Below, piece after piece: positions 22,201 to 37,200 of a DNA stretch of 64,000 nt. Origin of the DNA: Patiria pectinifera. Its lineage: Eukaryota; Echinodermata; Asteroidea; Valvatida; Asterinidae. The notes under the pieces were generated by a model. It was not told the DNA's origin, did no database searches, and saw only the letters and a program-made list of their open reading frames with translations. How positions within the stretch are numbered: position 1 is the stretch's first letter; each line of letters starts with the position of its first letter. The stretch covers positions 4,526,001 to 4,590,000 of the forward strand of contig CM057141.1 in NCBI GenBank assembly GCA_029964075.1. The letters are read 5' to 3'. A program made the position numbers and the translations under genes.

Positions 22201-25200
22201 TTCAAGTCTGAAGCCTTGCCGATTTGTCAGCTTGTTGGCCTATTCATCCGCTATCCAACAAGCTATAGTTTGTCAAAATCCATCTATGTTGAGGTACCTT
22301 TAGACCGCGACATATGAGAGCCATGTCGGCTGGCGCTGACAGCCCTTGCTATGGGACTTACTGCACAAAAACGAAACTGGGGGCATCATGTACCTACGTC
22401 TGGGGCTCACTCCAAAAGTTTCAAGTCTGAAGCCTTGCCGATTTGTCAGCTTGTTGGCCTATTCATCCGCTATCCAACAAGCTATAGTTTGTCAAAATCC
22501 ATCCATGTTAAGGTACCTTTAGACCGCGACACATGAGAGCCATGTCGGCTGGCGCTGACAGCCCTTGCTATGGGACTTACTGCACAAAAACGAAACTGGG
22601 GCATCATGTACCTACGTCTGGGGCTCACTCCAAAAGTTTCAAGTCTGAAGCCTTGCCGATTTGTCAGCTTGTTGGCCTATTCATCCGCTATCCAACAAGC
22701 TATAGTTTGTCAAAATCCATCCATGTTGAGGTACCTTTAGACCGCGACATATGAGAGCCATGTCGGCTGGCGCTGACAGCCCTTGCTATGGGACTTACTG
22801 CACAAAAACGAAACTGGGGGCATCATGTACCTACGTCTGGGGCTCACTCCAAAAGTTTCAAGTCTGAAGCCTTGCCGATTTGTCAGCTTGTTGGCCTATT
22901 CATCCGCTATCCAACAAGCTATAGTTTGTCAAAATCCATCTATGTTGAGGTACCTTTAGACCGCGACATATGAGAGCCATGTCGGCTGGCGCTGACAGCC
23001 CTTGCTATGGGACTTACTGCACAAAAACGAAACTGGGGCATCATGTACCTACGTCTGGGGCTCACTCCAAAAGTTTCAAGTCTGAAGCCTTGCCGATTTG
23101 TCAGCTTGTTGGCCAATTCATCCGCTATCCAACAAGCTATAGTTTTTCAAAATCCATCTATGTTGAGGTACCTTTAGACCGCGACATATGAGAGCCATGT
23201 CGGCTGGCGCTGACAGCCCTTGCTATGGGACTTACTGCACAAAAACGAAACTGGGGGCATCATGTACCTACGTCTGGGGCTCACTCCAAAAGTTTCAAGT
23301 CTGAAGCCTTGCCGATTTGTCAGCTTGTTGGCCTATTCATCCGCTATCCAACAAGCTATAGTTTGTCAAAATCCATCTATGTTAAGGTACCTTTAGACCG
23401 CGACACATGAGAGCCATGTCGGCTGGCGCTGACAGCCCTTGCTATGGGACTTACTGCACAAAAACGAAACTGGGGGCATCATGTACCTACGTCTGGGGCT
23501 CACTCCAAAAGTTTCAAGTCTGAAGCCTTGCCGATTTGTCAGCTTGTTGGCCTATTCATCCGCTATCCAACAAGCTATAGTTTGTCAAAATCCATCCATG
23601 TTGAGGTACCTTTAGACCGCGACATATGAGAGCCATGTCGGCTGGCGCTGACAGCCCTTGCTATGGGACTTACTGCACAAAAACGAAACTGGGGCATCAT
23701 GTACCTACGTCTGGGGCTCACTCCAAAAGTTTCAAGTCTGAAGCCTTGCCGATTTGTCAGCTTGTTGGCCTATTCATCCGCTATCCAACAAGCTATAGTT
23801 TGTCAAAATCCATCCATGTTAAGGTACCTTTAGACCGCGACACATGAGAGCCATGTCGGCTGGCGCTGACAGCCCTTGCTATGGGACTTACTGCACAAAA
23901 ACGAAACTGGGGGCATCATGTACCTACGTCTGGGGCTCACTCCAAAAGTTTCAAGTCTGAAGCCTTGCCGATTTGTCAGCTTGTTGGCCTATTCATCCGC
24001 TATCCAACAAGCTATAGTTTGTCAAAATCCATCCATGTTGAGGTACCTTTAGACCGCGACATATGAGAGCCATGTCGGCTGGCGCTGACAGCCCTTGCTA
24101 TGGGACTTACTGCACAAAAACGAAACTGGGGGCATCATGTACCTACGTCTGGGGCTCACTCCAAAAGTTTCAAGTCTGAAGCCTTGCCGATTTGTCAGCT
24201 TGTTGGCCTATTCATCCGCTATCCAACAAGCTATAGTTTGTCAAAATCCATCTATGTTGAGGTACCTTTAGACCGCGACATATGAGAGCCATGTCGGCTG
24301 GCGCTGACAGCCCTTGCTATGGGACTTACTGCACAAAAACGAAACTGGGGGCATCATGTACCTACGTCTGGGGCTCACTCCAAAAGTTTCAAGTCTGAAG
24401 CCTTGCCGATTTGTCAGCTTGTTGGCCTATTCATCCGCTATCCAACAAGCTATAGTTTGTCAAAATCCATCTATGTTAAGGTACCTTTAGACCGCGACAC
24501 ATGAGAGCCATGTCGGCTGGCGCTGACAGCCCTTGCTATGGGACTTACTGCACAAAAACGAAACTGGGGCATCATGTACCTACGTCTGGGGCTCACTCCA
24601 AAAGTTTCAAGTCTGAAGCCTTGCCGATTTGTCAGCTTGTTGGCCTATTCATCCGCTATCCAACAAGCTATAGTTTGTCAAAATCCATCCATGTTGAGGT
24701 ACCTTTAGACCGCGACACATGAGAGCCATGTCGGCTGGCGCTGACAGCCCTTGCTATGGGACTTACTGCACAAAAACGAAACTGGGGGCATCATGTACCT
24801 ACGTCTGGGGCTCACTCCAAAAGTTTCAAGTCTGAAGCCTTGCCGATTTGTCAGCTTGTTGGCCAATTCATCCGCTATCCAACAAGCTATAGTTTTTCAA
24901 AATCCATCCATGTTGAGGTACCTTTAGACCGCGACATATGAGAGCCATGTCGGCTGGCGCTGACAGCCCTTGCTATGGGACTTACTGCACAAAAACGAAA
25001 CTGGGGGCATCATGTACCTACGTCTGGGGCTCACTCCAAAAGTTTCAAGTCTGAAGCCTTGCCGATTTGTCAGCTTGTTGGCCTATTCATCCGCTATCCA
25101 ACAAGCTATAGTTTGTCAAAATCCATCTATGTTGAGGTACCTTTAGACCGCGACATATGAGAGCCATGTCGGCTGGCGCTGACAGCCCTTGCTATGGGAC

Positions 25201-28200
25201 TTACTGCACAAAAACGAAACTGGGGGCATCATGTACCTACGTCTGGGGCTCACTCCAAAAGTTTCAAGTCTGAAGCCTTGCCGATTTGTCAGCTTGTTGG
25301 CCTATTCATCCGCTATCCAACAAGCTATAGTTTGTCAAAATCCATCCATGTTGAGGTACCTTTAGACCGCGACATATGAGAGCCATGTCGGCTGGCGCTG
25401 ACAGCCCTTGCTATGGGACTTACTGCACAAAAACGAAACTGGGGGCATCATGTACCTACGTCTGGGGCTCACTCCAAAAGTTTCAAGTCTGAAGCCTTGC
25501 CGATTTGTCAGCTTGTTGGCCTATTCATCCGCTATCCAACAAGCTATAGTTTTTCAAAATCCATCTATGTTGAGGTACCTTTAGACCGCGACATATGAGA
25601 GCCATGTCGGCTGGCGCTGACAGCCCTTGCTATGGGACTTACTGCACAAAAACGAAACTGGGGGCATCATGTACCTACGTCTGGGGCTCACTCCAAAAGT
25701 TTCAAGTCTGAAGCCTTGCCGATTTGTCAGCTTGTTGGCCTATTCATCCGCTATCCAACAAGCTATAGTTTGTCAAAATCCATCCATGTTGAGGTACCTT
25801 TAGACCGCGACACATGAGAGCCATGTCGGCTGGCGCTGACAGCCCTTGCTATGGGACTTACTGCACAAAAACGAAACTGGGGGCATCATGTACCTACGTC
25901 TGGGGCTCACTCCAAAAGTTTCAAGTCTGAAGCCTTGCCGATTTGTCAGCTTGTTGGCCTATTCATCCGCTATCCAACAAGCTATAGTTTGTCAAAATCC
26001 ATTGATGTTGAGGTACCTTTAGACCGCGACATATGAGAGCCATGTCGGCTGGCGCTGACAGCCCTTGCTATGGGACTTACTGCACAAAAACGAAACTGGG
26101 GGCATCATGTACCTACGTCTGGGGCTCACTCCAAAAGTTTCAAGTCTGAAGCCTTGCCGATTTGTCAGCTTGTTGGCCTATTCATCCGCTATCCAACAAG
26201 CTATAGTTTGTCAAAATCCATCCATGTTGAGGTACCTTTAGACCGCGACACATGAGAGCCATGTCGGCTGGCGCTGACAGCCCTTGCTATGGGACTTACT
26301 GCACAAAAACGAAACTGGGGGCATCATGTACCTACGTCTGGGGCTCACTCCAAAAGTTTCAAGTCTGAAGCCTTGCCGATTTGTCAGCTTGTTGGCCTAT
26401 TCATCCGCTATCCAACAAGCTATAGTTTGTCAAAATCCATCCATGTTGAGGTACCTTTAGACCGCGACATATGAGAGCCATGTCGGCTGGCGCTGACAGC
26501 CCTTGCTATGGGACTTACTGCACAAAAACGAAACTGGGGGCATCATGTACCTACGTCTGGGGCTCACTCCAAAAGTTTCAAGTCTGAAGCCTTGCCGATT
26601 TGTCAGCTTGTTGGCCTATTCATCCGCTATCCAACAAGCTATAGTTTGTCAAAATCCATCCATGTTAAGGTACCTTTAGACCGCGACATATGAGAGCCAT
26701 GTCGGCTGGCGCTGACAGCCCTTGCTATGGGACTTACTGCACAAAAACGAAACTGGGGGCATCATGTACCTACGTCTGGGGCTCACTCCAAAGTTTCAAG
26801 TCTGAAGCCTTGCCGATTTGTCAGCTTGTTGGCCTATTCATCCGCTATCCAACAAGCTATAGTTTGTCAAAATCCATCCATGTTGAGGTACCTTTAGACC
26901 GCGACACATGAGAGCCATGTCGGCTGGCGCTGACAGCCCTTGCTATGGGACTTACTGCACAAAAACGAAACTGGGGGCATCATGTACCTACGTCTGGGGC
27001 TCACTCCAAAAGTTTCAAGTCTGAAGCCTTGCCGATTTGTCAGCTTGTTGGCCTATTCATCCGCTATCCAACAAGCTATAGTTTGTCAAAATCCATCCAT
27101 GTTAAGGTACCTTTAGACCGCGACATATGAGAGCCATGTCGGCTGGCGCTGACAGCCCTTGCTATGGGACTTACTGCACAAAAACGAAACTGGGGGCATC
27201 ATGTACCTACGTCTGGGGCTCACTCCAAAAGTTTCAAGTCTGAAGCCTTGCCGATTTGTCAGCTTGTTGGCCTATTCATCCGCTATCCAACAAGCTATAG
27301 TTTGTCAAAATCCATCTATGTTGAGGTACCTTTAGACCGCGACACATGAGAGCCATGTCGGCTGGCGCTGACAGCCCTTGCTATGGGACTTACTGCACAA
27401 AAACGAAACTGGGGGCATCATGTACCTACGTCTGGGGCTCACTCCAAAGTTTCAAGTCTGAAGCCTTGCCGATTTGTCAGCTTGTTGGCCTATTCATCCG
27501 CTATCCAACAAGCTATAGTTTGTCAAAATCCATCCATGTTGAGGTACCTTTAGACCGCGACATATGAGAGCCATGTCGGCTGGCGCTGACAGCCCTTGCT
27601 ATGGGACTTACTGCACAAAAACGAAACTGGGGGCATCATGTACCTACGTCTGGGGCTCACTCCAAAAGTTTCAAGTCTGAAGCCTTGCCGATTTGTCAGC
27701 TTGTTGGCCAATTCATCCGCTATCCAACAAGCTATAGTTTGTCAAAATCCATTGATGTTAAGATACCTTTAGACCGCGACATATGAGAGCCATGTCGGCT
27801 GGCGCTGACAGCCCTTGCTATGGGACTTACTGCACAAAAACGAAACTGGGGGCATCATGTACCTACGTCTGGGGCTCACTCCAAAAGTTTCAAGTCTGAA
27901 GCCTTGCCGATTTGTCAGCTTGTTGGCCTATTCATCCGCTATCCAACAAGCTATAGTTTGTCAAAATCCATCTATGTTGAGGTACCTTTAGACCGCGACA
28001 TATGAGAGCCATGTCGGCTGGCGCTGACAGCCCTTGCTATGGGACTTACTGCACAAAAACGAAACTGGGGGCATCATGTACCTACGTCTGGGGCTCACTC
28101 CAAAAGTTTCAAGTCTGAAGCCTTGCCGATTTGTCAGCTTGTTGGCCTATTCATCCGCTATCCAACAAGCTATAGTTTGTCAAAATCCATCCATGTTGAG

Positions 28201-31200
28201 GTACCTTTAGACCGCGACATATGAGAGCCATGTCGGCTGGCGCTGACAGCCCTTGCTATGGGACTTACTGCACAAAAACGAAACTGGGGGCATCATGTAC
28301 CTACGTCTGGGGCTCACTCCAAAAGTTTCAAGTCTGAAGCCTTGCCGATTTGTCAGCTTGTTGGCCTATTCATCCGCTATCCAACAAGCTATAGTTTGTC
28401 AAAATCCATTGATGTTGAGGTACCTTTAGACCGCGACATATGAGAGCCATGTCGGCTGGCGCTGACAGCCCTTGCTATGGGACTTACTGCACAAAAACGA
28501 AACTGGGGGCATCATGTACCTACGTCTGGGCTCACTCCAAAAGTTTCAAGTCTGAAGCCTTGCCGATTTGTCAGCTTGTTGGCCTATTCATCCGCTATCC
28601 AACAAGCTATAGTTTGTCAAAATCCATCTATGTTGAGGTACCTTTAGACCGCGACATATGAGAGCCATGTCGGCTGGCGCTGACAGCCCTTGCTATGGGA
28701 CTTACTGCACAAAAACGAAACTGGGGGCATCATGTACCTACGTCTGGGGCTCACTCCAAAAGTTTCAAGTCTGAAGCCTTGCCGATTTGTCAGCTTGTTG
28801 GCCTATTCATCCGCTATGCAACAAGCTATAGTTTGTCAAAATCCATCCATGTTAAGGTACCTTTAGACCGCGACATATGAGAGCCATGTCGGCTGGCGCT
28901 GACAGCCCTTGCTATGGGACTTACTGCACAAAAACGAAACTGGGGGCATCATGTACCTACGTCTGGGGCTCACTCCAAAAGTTTCAAGTCTGAAGCCTTG
29001 CCGATTTGTCAGCTTGTTGGCCTATTCATCCGCTATCCAACAAGCTATAGTTTGTCAAAATCCATCCATGTTGAGGTACCTTTAGACCGCGACATATGAG
29101 AGCCATGTCGGCTGGCGCTGACAGCCCTTGCTATGGGACTTACTGCACAAAAACGAAACTGGGGGCATCATGTACCTACGTCTGGGGCTCACTCCAAAAG
29201 TTTCAAGTCTGAAGCCTTGCCGATTTGTCAGCTTGTTGGCCTATTCATCCGCTATCCAACAAGCTATAGTTTGTCAAAATCCATTGATGTTAAGGTACCT
29301 TTAGACCGCGACACATGAGAGCCATGTCGGCTGGCGCTGACAGCCCTTGCTATGGGACTTACTGCACAAAAACGAAACTGGGGGCATCATGTACCTACGT
29401 CTGGGGCTCACTCCAAAAGTTTCAAGTCTGAAGCCTTGCCGATTTGTCAGCTTGTTGGCCTATTCATCCGCTATCCAACAAGCTATAGTTTGTCAAAATC
29501 CATCCATGTTGAGGTACCTTTAGACCGCGACATATGAGAGCCATGTCGGCTGGCGCTGACAGCCCTTGCTATGGGACTTACTGCACAAAAACGAAACTGG
29601 GGGCATCATGTACCTACGTCTGGGGCTCACTCCAAAAGTTTCAAGTCTGAAGCCTTGCCGATTTGTCAGCTTGTTGGCCTATTCATCCGCTATCCAACAA
29701 GCTATAGTTTGTCAAAATCCATCTATGTTGAGGTACCTTTAGACCGCGACACATGAGAGCCATGTCGGCTGGCGCTGACAGCCCTTGCTATGGGACTTAC
29801 TGCACAAAAACGAAACTGGGGCATCATGTACCTACGTCTGGGGCTCACTCCAAAAGTTTCAAGTCTGAAGCCTTGCCGATTTGTCAGCTTGTTGGCCTAT
29901 TCATCCGCTATCCAACAAGCTATAGTTTGTCAAAATCCATCCATGTTGAGGTACCTTTAGACCGCGACATATGAGAGCCATGTCGGCTGGCGCTGACAGC
30001 CCTTGCTATGGGACTTACTGCACAAAAACGAAACTGGGGGCATCATGTACCTACGTCTGGGGCTCACTCCAAAAGTTTCAAGTCTGAAGCCTTGCCGATT
30101 TGTCAGCTTGTTGGCCTATTCATCCGCTATCCAACAAGCTATAGTTTGTCAAAATCCATCTATGTTAAGGTACCTTTAGACCGCGACACATGAGAGCCAT
30201 GTCGGCTGGCGCTGACAGCCCTTGCTATGGGACTTACTGCACAAAAACGAAACTGGGGGCATCATGTACCTACGTCTGGGGCTCACTCCAAAAGTTTCAA
30301 GTCTGAAGCCTTGCCGATTTGTCAGCTTGTTGGCCTATTCATCCGCTATCCAACAAGCTATAGTTTGTCAAAATCCATCCATGTTGAGGTACCTTTAGAC
30401 CGCGACATATGAGAGCCATGTCGGCTGGCGCTGACAGCCCTTGCTATGGGACTTACTGCACAAAAACGAAACTGGGGGCATCATGTACCTACGTCTGGGG
30501 CTCACTCCAAAAGTTTCAAGTCTGAAGCCTTGCCGATTTGTCAGCTTGTTGGCCTATTCATCCGCTATCCAACAAGCTATAGTTTGTCAAAATCCATCCA
30601 TGTTGAGGTACCTTTAGACCGCGACACATGAGAGCCATGTCGGCTGGCGCTGACAGCCCTTGCTATGGGACTTACTGCACAAAAACGAAACTGGGGGCAT
30701 CATGTACCTACGTCTGGGGCTCACTCCAAAAGTTTCAAGTCTGAAGCCTTGCCGATTTGTCAGCTTGTTGGCCTATTCATCCGCTATCCAACAAGCTATA
30801 GTTTGTCAAAATCCATCCATGTTGAGGTACCTTTAGACCGCGACATATGAGAGCCATGTCGGCTGGCGCTGACAGCCCTTGCTATGGGACTTACTGCACA
30901 AAAACGAAACTGGGGCATCATGTACCTACGTCTGGGGCTCACTCCAAAAGTTTCAAGTCTGAAGCCTTGCCGATTTGTCAGCTTGTTGGCCTATTCATCC
31001 GCTATCCAACAAGCTATAGTTTGTCAAAATCCATCCATGTTGAGGTACCTTTAGACCGCGACATATGAGAGCCATGTCGGCTGGCGCTGACAGCCCTTGC
31101 TATGGGACTTACTGCACAAAAACGAAACTGGGGGCATCATGTACCTACGTCTGGGGCTCACTCCAAAAGTTTCAAGTCTGAAGCCTTGCCGATTTGTCAG

Positions 31201-34200
31201 CTTGTTGGCCTATTCATCCGCTATCCAACAAGCTATAGTTTGTCAAAATCCATCCATGTTGAGGTACCTTTAGACCGCGACACATGAGAGCCATGTCGGC
31301 TGGCGCTGACAGCCCTTGCTATGGGACTTACTGCACAAAAACGAAACTGGGGCATCATGTACCTACGTCTCGGGATCACTCCAAAAGTTTCAAGTCTGAA
31401 GCCTTGCCGATTTGTCAGCTTGTTGGCCTATTCATCCGCTATCCAACAAGCTATAGTTTGTCAAAATCCATCCATGTTGAGGTACCTTTAGACCGCGACA
31501 CATGAGAGCCATGTCGGCTGGCGCTGACAGCCCTTGCTATGGGACTTACTGCACAAAAACGAAACTGGGGCATCATGTACCTACGTCTGGGGCTCACTCC
31601 AAAAGTTTCAAGTCTGAAGCCTTGCCGATTTGTCAGCTTGTTGGCCTATTCATCCGCTATCCAACAAGCTATAGTTTGTCAAAATCCATCCATGTTGAGG
31701 TACCTTTAGACCGCGACATATGAGAGCCATGTCGGCTGGCGCTGACAGCCCTTGCTATGGGACTTACTGCACAAAAACGAAACTGGGGGCATCATGTACC
31801 TACGTCTGGGGCTCACTCCAAAAGTTTCAAGTCTGAAGCCTTGCCGATTTGTCAGCTTGTTGGCCTATTCATCCGCTATCCAACAAGCTATAGTTTGTCA
31901 AAATCCATTGATGTTAAGGTACCTTTAGACCGCGACATATGAGAGCCATGTCGGCTGGCGCTGACAGCCCTTGCTATGGGACTTACTGCACAAAAACGAA
32001 ACTGGGGCATCATGTACCTACGTCTGAAGCTCACTCCAAAAGTTTCAAGTCTGAAGCCTTGCCGATTTGTCAGCTTGTTGGCCTATTCATCCGCTATCCA
32101 ACAAGCTATAGTTTGTCAAAATCCATCTATGTTGAGGTACCTTTAGACCGCGACATATGAGAGCCATGTCGGCTGGCGCTGACAGCCCTTGCTATGGGAC
32201 TTACTGCACAAAAACGAAACTGGGGCATCATGTACCTACGTCTGGGGCTCACTCCAAAAGTTTCAAGTCTGAAGCCTTGCCGATTTGTCAGCTTGTTGGC
32301 CTATTCATCCGCTATCCAACAAGCTATAGTTTGTCAAAATCCATCTATGTTGAGGTACCTTTAGACCGCGACATATGAGAGCCATGTCGGCTGGCGCTGA
32401 CAGCCCTTGCTATGGGACTTACTGCACAAAAACGAAACTGGGGGCATCATGTACCTACGTCTGGGGCTCACTCCAAAAGTTTCAAGTCTGAAGCCTTGCC
32501 GATTTGTCAGCTTGTTGGCCTATTCATCCGCTATCCAACAAGCTATAGTTTGTCAAAATCCATCCATGTTGAGGTACCTTTAGACCGCGACATATGAGAG
32601 CCATGTCGGCTGGCGCTGACAGCCCTTGCTATGGGACTTACTGCACAAAAACGAAACTGGGGGCATCATGTACCTACGTCTGGGGCTCACTCCAAAAGTT
32701 TCAAGTCTGAAGCCTTGCCGATTTGTCAGCTTGTTGGCCTATTCATCCGCTATCCAACAAGCTATAGTTTGTCAAAATCCATTGATGTTGAGGTACCTTT
32801 AGACCGCGACATATGAGAGCCATGTCGGCTGGCGCTGACAGCCCTTGCTATGGGACTTACTGCACAAAAACGAAACTGGGGGCATCATGTACCTACGTCT
32901 GGGGCTCACTCCAAAAGTTTCAAGTCTGAAGCCTTGCCGATTTGTCAGCTTGTTGGCCTATTCATCCGCTATCCAACAAGCTATAGTTTGTCAAAATCCA
33001 TCTATGTTAAGGTACCTTTAGACCGCGACACATGAGAGCCATGTCGGCTGGCGCTGACAGCCCTTGCTATGGGACTTACTGCACAAAAACGAAACTGGGG
33101 GCATCATGTACGTACGTCTGGGGCTCACTCCAAAAGTTTCAAGTCTGAAGCCTTGCCGATTTGTCAGCTTGTTGGCCTATTCATCCGCTATCCAACAAGC
33201 TATAGTTTGTCAAAATCCATCCATGTTGAGGTACCTTTAGACCGCGACATATGAGAGCCATGTCGGCTGGCGCTGACAGCCCTTGCTATGGGACTTACTG
33301 CACAAAAACGAAACTGGGGGCATCATGTACCTACGTCTGGGGCTCACTCCAAAAGTTTCAAGTCTGAAGCCTTGCCGATTTGTCAGCTTGTTGGCCTATT
33401 CATCCGCTATCCAACAAGCTATAGTTTGTCAAAATCCATCCATGTTGAGGTACCTTTAGACCGCGACACATGAGAGCCATGTCGGCTGGCGCTGACAGCC
33501 CTTGCTATGGGACTTACTGCACAAAAACGAAACTGGGGGCATCATGTACCTACGTCTGGGGCTCACTCCAAAAGTTTCAAGTCTGAAGCCTTGCCGATTT
33601 GTCAGCTTGTTGGCCTATTCATCCGCTATCCAACAAGCTATAGTTTGTCAAAATCCATCCATGTTAAGGTACCTTTAGACCGCGACATATGAGAGCCATG
33701 TCGGCTGGCGCTGACAGCCCTTGCTATGGGACTTACTGCACAAAAACGAAACTGGGGCATCATGTACCTACGTCTGGGGCTCACTCCAAAAGTTTCAAGT
33801 CTGAAGCCTTGCCGATTTGTCAGCTTGTTGGCCTATTCATCCGCTATCCAACAAGCTATAGTTTGTCAAAATCCATCTATGTTGAGGTACCTTTAGACCG
33901 CGACATATGAGAGCCATGTCGGCTGGCGCTGACAGCCCTTGCTATGGGACTTACTGCACAAAAACGAAACTGGGGGCATCATGTACCTACGTCTGGGGCT
34001 CACTCCAAAAGTTTCAAGTCTGAAGCCTTGCCGATTTGTCAGCTTGTTGGCCTATTCATCCGCTATCCAACAAGCTATAGTTTGTCAAAATCCATCCATG
34101 TTGAGGTACCTTTAGACCGCGACACATGAGAGCCATGTCGGCTGGCGCTGACAGCCCTTGCTATGGGACTTACTGCACAAAAACGAAACTGGGGCATCAT

Positions 34201-37200
34201 GTACCTACGTCTGGGGCTCACTCCAAAAGTTTCAAGTCTGAAGCCTTGCCGATTTGTCAGCTTGTTGGCCTATTCATCCGCTATCCAACAAGCTATAGTT
34301 TGTCAAAATCCATCCATGTTGAGGTACCTTTAGACCGCGACATATGAGAGCCATGTCGGCTGGCGCTGACAGCCCTTGCTATGGGACTTACTGCACAAAA
34401 ACGAAACTGGGGGCATCATGTACCTACGTCTGGGGCTCACTCCAAAAGTTTCAAGTCTGAAGCCTTGCCGATTTGTCAGCTTGTTGGCCTATTCATCCGC
34501 TATCCAACAAGCTATAGTTTTTCAAAATCCATCTATGTTGAGGTACCTTTAGACCGCGACATATGAGAGCCATGTCGGCTGGCGCTGACAGCCCTTACTA
34601 TGGGACTTACTGCACAAAAACGAAACTGGGGCATTATGTACCTACGTCTGGGGCTCACTCCAAAAGTTTCAAGTCTGAAGCCTTGCCGATTTGTCAGCTT
34701 GTTGGCCTATTCATCCGCTATCCAACAAGCTATAGTTTGTCAAAATCCATTCATGTTGAGGTACCTTTAGACCGCGACATATGAGAGCCATGTCGGCTGG
34801 CGCTGACAGCCCTTGCTATGGGACTTACTGCACAAAAACGAAACTGGGGCATCATGTACCTACGTCTGGGGCTCACTCCAAAAGTTTCAAGTCTGAAGCC
34901 TTGCCGATTTGTCAGCTTGTTGGCCTATTCATCCGCTATCCAACAAGCTATAGTTTGTCAAAATCCATTGATGTTAAGGTACCTTTAGACCGCGACATAT
35001 GAGAGCCATGTCGGCTGGCGCTGACAGCCCTTGCTATGGGACTTACTGCACAAAAACGAAACTGGGGGCATCATGTACCTACGTCTGGGGCTCACTCCAA
35101 AAGTTTCAAGTCTGAAGCCTTGCCGATTTGTCAGCTTGTTGGCCTATTCATCCGCTATCCAACAAGCTATAGTTTGTCAAAATCCATCCATGTTGAGGTA
35201 CCTTTAGACCGCGACATATGAGAGCCATGTCGGCTGGCGCTGACAGCCCTTGCTATGGGACTTACTGCACAAAAACGAAACTGGGGGCATCATGTACCTA
35301 CGTCTGGGGCTCACTCCAAAAGTTTCAAGTCTGAAGCCTTGCCGATTTGTCAGCTTGTTGGCCTATTCATCCGCTATCCAACAAGCTATAGTTTGTCAAA
35401 ATCCATCCATGTTGAGGTACCTTTAGACCGCGACACATGAGAGCCATGTCGGCTGGCGCTGACAGCCCTTGCTATGGGACTTACTGCACAAAAACGAAAC
35501 TGGGGGCATCATGTACCTACGTCTGGGGCTCACTCCAAAAGTTTCAAGTCTGAAGCCTTGCCGATTTGTCAGCTTGTTGGCCTATTCATCCGCTATCCAA
35601 CAAGCTATAGTTTGTCAAAATCCATCCATGTTAAGGTACCTTTAGACCGCGACATATGAGAGCCATGTCGGCTGGCGCTGACAGCCCTTGCTATGGGACT
35701 TACTGCACAAAAACGAAACTGGGGGCATCATGTACCTACGTCTGGGGCTCACTCCAAAAGTTTCAAGTCTGAAGCCTTGCCGATTTGTCAGCTTGTTGGC
35801 CTATTCATCCGCTATCCAACAAGCTATAGTTTGTCAAAATCCATCTATGTTGAGGTACCTTTAGACCGCGACATATGAGAGCCATGTCGGCTGGCGCTGA
35901 CAGCCCTTGCTATGGGACTTACTGCACAAAAACGAAACTGGGGCATCATGTACCTACGTCTGGGGCTCACTCCAAAAGTTTCAAGTCTGAAGCCTTGCCG
36001 ATTTGTCAGCTTGTTGGCCTATTCATCCGCTATCCAACAAGCTATAGTTTGTCAAAATCCATCTATGTTAAGGTACCTTTAGACCGCGACACATGAGAGC
36101 CATGTCGGCTGGCGCTGACAGCCCTTGCTATGGGACTTACTGCACAAAAACGAAACTGGGGGCATCATGTACCTACGTCTGGGGCTCACTCCAAAAGTTT
36201 CAAGTCTGAAGCCTTGCCGATTTGTCAGCTTGTTGGCCTATTCATCCGCTATCCAACAAGCTATAGTTTGTCAAAATCCATCCATGTTGAGGTACCTTTA
36301 GACCGCGACATATGAGAGCCATGTCGGCTGGCGCTGACAGCCCTTGCTATGGGACTTACTGCACAAAAACGAAACTGGGGGCATCATGTACCTACGTCTG
36401 GGGCTCACTCCAAAAGTTTCAAGTCTGAAGCCTTGCCGATTTGTCAGCTTGTTGGCCTATTCATCCGCTATCCAACAAGCTATAGTTTGTCAAAATCCAT
36501 TGATGTTGAGGTACCTTTAGACCGCGACATATGAGAGCCATGTCGGCTGGCGCTGACAGCCCTTGCTATGGGACTTACTGCACAAAAACGAAACTGGGGG
36601 CATCATGTACCTACGTCTGGGGCTCACTCCAAAAGTTTCAAGTCTGAAGCCTTGCCGATTTGTCAGCTTGTTGGCCTATTCATCCGCTATCCAACAAGCT
36701 ATAGTTTGTCAAAATCCATCTATGTTAAGGTACCTTTAGACCGCGACATATGAGAGCCATGTCGGCTGGCGCTGACAGCCCTTGCTATGGGACTTACTGC
36801 ACAAAAACGAAACTGGGGGCATCATGTACGTACGTCTGGGGCTCACTCCAAAGTTTCAAGTCTGAAGCCTTGCCGATTTGTCAGCTTGTTGGCCTATTCA
36901 TCCGCTATCCAACAAGCTATAGTTTGTCAAAATCCATCCATGTTGAGGTACCTTTAGACCGCGACACATGAGAGCCATGTCGGCTGGCGCTGACAGCCCT
37001 TGCTATGGGACTTACTGCACAAAAACGAAACTGGGGCATCATGTACCTACGTCTGGGGCTCACTCCAAAAGTTTCAAGTCTGAAGCCTTGCCGATTTGTC
37101 AGCTTGTTGGCCTATTCATCCGCTATCCAACAAGCTATAGTTTGTCAAAATCCATCCATGTTGAGGTACCTTTAGACCGCGACACATGAGAGCCATGTCG

